DNA of 8,082 nucleotides, taken from the NCBI GenBank assembly GCA_934167135.1, contig CAKPKI010000084.1:1-8082 (forward strand), given 5' to 3'. The position numbers and the translations under genes are program-made. The notes under the pieces were generated by a model. That model was not told where the DNA came from. It saw only the letters and a program-made list of their open reading frames with translations, and searched no databases. Shown here piece by piece: positions 5,931 through 8,082 of the stretch (position 1 is the first letter of the stretch; every line of letters begins with the position of its first letter). Origin of the DNA: an uncultured Clostridia bacterium. GTDB lineage: Bacteria; Bacillota; Clostridia; TANB77; CAG-508.

Positions 5931-6010
5931 AATTTAAGATATTATAGAGGTTACAATCTATACTAGTTTACCTAAGTAGGTGTAAATAAAAATAGAAAGG
6001 TAGGAAAAAT

Positions 6011-8082
6011 ATGTTTAAAAGTTATGAAACAGAATTAGCAGGAAGAAAACTTATAATAGAAACAGGTAAACTATGTGGACTAGCAAATGGAAGTGTAGTT
6101 GTAAAATATGGAGATACTGTAGTAATGGTAAATGTTACAGCATCAAAAGAACCAAGAGATGGAATAGATTTCTTTCCACTATCAGTAGATTATGAAGAAA
6201 AATTATATTCAGTTGGGAAAATCCCAGGTTCATATTTAAAAAGAGAAGGAAAGCCAAGTGACAAAGCAATATTGACATCAAGAGCAATAGATAGACCATT
6301 AAGACCATTATTCCCAAAAGATTTTAGAAATGATGTTGTAGTTGTTGCAACAGTTTTATGTGTAGAACAAGACAATTCACCAGAAGTTGCAGCAATGATA
6401 GGAGCTTCAGCAGCATTATCAATCTCAGACATTCCATTTGGAGGACCAACAGCAGCAGTAAATGTAGGTTTAGTAAATGGAGAAATTATAATAAATCCAA
6501 CAGAAGCACAAAGAGAAAAAAGTGATTTAACATTAACAGTAGCGGGAACAGCAGAAAAAGTAGCAATGATAGAAGCTGGAGCAAATGAAGTTCCAGATGA
6601 TATAATGTTAGAAGCAATTAAAAAAGGACATGCAGAAATACAAAAAATATGTAAATTCATTCAGAAAATGAAAGACGAGATAGGAAAGCCAAAATTTGAA
6701 TACAAATCATTTGCAGTTGACCACGATTTATATGAATTTTTAGAAGCTAACTTTACTGATAAAATGAAAGTTGCAGTACAAGAAGTTGACAAAGAAACTA
6801 GAGACAACAATGTTGCTACATTATCAGAAGAAATCACAACAGCAGTAACTGAAAAATTAGGAGAAGAGGCAGCTGCTGAAAGAGCACAAGAAATTGGAGA
6901 AGCAATATATAAATTAGAGAAAAAATGTGTAAGGGATATGATATTTTATGAACATAAAAGAGTTGATGGAAGAGCAATTGATGAAATAAGACCATTATCA
7001 TGTGAAGCTGGAGTATTACCTCGTACACATGGAAGTGCTATATTTACAAGAGGACAAACTCAAGTAATGTCAATAGTAACACTTGGAATGTTAAGTGAAG
7101 AACAAGAATTAGATGGAATAGATACAGAAACAGCAAAAAGATATATGCATCAATACAATTTCCCAGCATATAGTGTAGGTGAAGCTAGACCATCAAGAGG
7201 ACCAGGAAGAAGAGAAATAGGACATGGTGCATTAGCTGAAAAAGCATTAGTACCAGTTTTACCATCAAAAGAAGAATTTCCATATGCTATAAGAGTTGTA
7301 TCAGAAGTATTATCTTCAAATGGTTCAACATCACAAGCAAGTATTTGTGGAAGTACTTTAGCATTAATGGATGCTGGTGTTCCAATTAAAAGACCTGTTG
7401 CAGGTATTTCAACTGGATTAGTAACAGATCCTAATGATGATAAAAATTATGTAATGCTTACAGATATCCAAGGAATAGAAGATTTCTTCGGTGATATGGA
7501 CTTCAAAGTTGGTGGAACAGAAAAAGGAATTACAGCTATTCAAGTAGATATAAAAGTTGATGGATTATCATATGATATAATAGCAGAAGCTTTTGAAAGA
7601 ACTAGAAAAGCTAGAAAACATATATTAGATGATATAATGAAACCAGTAATAGCAGAACCAAGAGCAGACGTTTCTAAATATGCTCCAAAAATTATTCATA
7701 CAAAAATTAGTGTAGATAAAATAAAAGATGTAATCGGACCTGGTGGAAAAATGATAAACAAAATTATTGATGAAACAGGTGTTAAAATAGACATCGAAGA
7801 AGACGGAACAGTATTTATATACACATCAGAAGGCGCAAATGGAGATAGAGCTTTAGAAATGATAGAAGAGATTGCTAGAGAAATTGAAGTAGGAAAAATT
7901 TATAAAGGTAAAGTAACAAAAATAATGACATTTGGAGCTTTTGTAGCAATAGGCGGAGGAAAAGAAGGCTTAGTTCATAAATCAAAAATAACAAAAGAAA
8001 GAGTTGAAAAAGTTGAAGATTTCTTAAAGGTTGGACAAGAGGTTATGGTAAAAGTAACTGATATAGATGACCAAGATAGAGT
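6011..8082 (+). CDS. pnp: Polynucleotide phosphorylase, lacking only its C-terminal end (partial)
   Basis: 690 complete codons are present and the frame is open to the right edge; the family is about 700-720 residues, so only the last few tens of codons are missing. PNPase is a trimeric phosphate-dependent 3'-5' exoribonuclease central to mRNA decay. Domains in order: first RNase PH domain (about 12-142, with FFPLSVDYEEKLYSVGKIPG), an all-helical linker (about 145-225), the second, catalytic RNase PH domain (about 315-535), a KH domain with VIGPGGKMI (GPGG at 576-579) and an S1 domain from about residue 627 (GKVTKIMTFGAFVAI). The catalytic block EDFFGDMDFK keeps Asp491, Asp497 and Lys499, equivalent to E. 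coli Asp486, Asp492 and Lys494. The ATG at 6011 follows AAAGGTAGG, a modest ribosome site. The leader is structured. Confidence 0.97.
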   Translation, partial: MFKSYETELAGRKLIIETGKLCGLANGSVVVKYGDTVVMVNVTASKEPRDGIDFFPLSVDYEEKLYSVGKIPGSYLKREGKPSDKAILTSRAIDRPLRPLFPKDFRNDVVVVATVLCVEQDNSPEVAAMIGASAALSISDIPFGGPTAAVNVGLVNGEIIINPTEAQREKSDLTLTVAGTAEKVAMIEAGANEVPDDIMLEAIKKGHAEIQKICKFIQKMKDEIGKPKFEYKSFAVDHDLYEFLEANFTDKMKVAVQEVDKETRDNNVATLSEEITTAVTEKLGEEAAAERAQEIGEAIYKLEKKCVRDMIFYEHKRVDGRAIDEIRPLSCEAGVLPRTHGSAIFTRGQTQVMSIVTLGMLSEEQELDGIDTETAKRYMHQYNFPAYSVGEARPSRGPGRREIGHGALAEKALVPVLPSKEEFPYAIRVVSEVLSSNGSTSQASICGSTLALMDAGVPIKRPVAGISTGLVTDPNDDKNYVMLTDIQGIEDFFGDMDFKVGGTEKGITAIQVDIKVDGLSYDIIAEAFERTRKARKHILDDIMKPVIAEPRADVSKYAPKIIHTKISVDKIKDVIGPGGKMINKIIDETGVKIDIEEDGTVFIYTSEGANGDRALEMIEEIAREIEVGKIYKGKVTKIMTFGAFVAIGGGKEGLVHKSKITKERVEKVEDFLKVGQEVMVKVTDIDDQDR

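Larger units (their letters stand above)
5882..5975 (+). repeat. Inverted repeat forming a long stem in the pnp leader
   Basis: TTAGGTAAACTA (5882-5893) and TAGTTTACCTAA (5964-5975) are perfect 12-bp inverted repeats 70 nt apart. Further pairs can be added inward: ATAG (5897-5900) with CTAT (5958-5961), TATAAT (5913-5918) with ATTATA (5941-5946), and the 12-bp palindrome CTTAAATTTAAG (5927-5938) at the tip. The result is a long interrupted hairpin between the rpsO terminator and the pnp ribosome site. It could be a PNPase autoregulatory leader, as in E. coli where a leader stem is cut by RNase III and then attacked by PNPase, or a small inserted element flanked by TA. Confidence 0.65.

Noticed and set aside
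5884..6010. Known riboswitch or T-box in the pnp leader
   Set aside because: No T-box AGGGTGG-type motif, specifier stem or recognisable ligand-binding core is visible, and pnp is not a usual target of these classes.

Overview
The window is strongly AT-rich. It uses purine-rich AGGAGG-type ribosome binding sites, AGA as the main Arg codon and the standard bacterial stops (nusB ends in TGA). Gene content and order (Asp23/AmaP/DUF2273 next to nusB-xseA-xseB, then rpsO-pnp) point to a low-GC Firmicute, most likely a member of the Clostridia; no closer placement can be made by eye. All genes lie on the + strand. Most of the window is conserved housekeeping sequence, and no intergenic stretch reaches 300 bases.

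Region 1 (1-942) is an alkaline-shock/cell-envelope module: the 3' end of an Asp23/Gls24-family gene, amaP (its membrane anchor) and a small two-helix DUF2273 membrane protein. Region 2 (943-5434) continues in the same direction with short gaps or overlaps and no terminator that I can see. It holds nusB (transcription antitermination and rRNA synthesis), xseA and xseB (the two subunits of exonuclease VII), an unrecognised membrane-anchored acidic protein inserted between xseA and xseB, a YuiD-type divergent PAP2 membrane protein, and fhs (formate-tetrahydrofolate ligase). This is probably one long operon whose promoter lies left of the window.

Region 3 (5435-8082) is a separate unit. A good sigma-A promoter (TTGATT-17-TACAAT) drives rpsO (ribosomal protein S15) through a leader that can fold so that a hairpin loop pairs with the rpsO Shine-Dalgarno sequence, which suggests autoregulation by S15. 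A strong intrinsic terminator follows rpsO. pnp (polynucleotide phosphorylase) comes next and is cut by the right edge of the window a little before its expected end.

The most interesting material is non-coding. (a) The nusB Shine-Dalgarno is 29 nt from its AUG, but an 8-bp hairpin lies exactly between them and would reduce the effective spacing to about 8 nt. (b) The rpsO leader has a possible pseudoknot. (c) The 127-nt pnp leader carries a perfect 12-bp inverted repeat, a partial duplication of the pnp start region (ribosome binding site plus AUG-UUU, then a stop), and a third copy of the 10-nt repeat arm inside the pnp coding sequence that could form an alternative, ribosome-site-enclosing pairing. 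All three are read directly from sequence complementarity; their function is inference.
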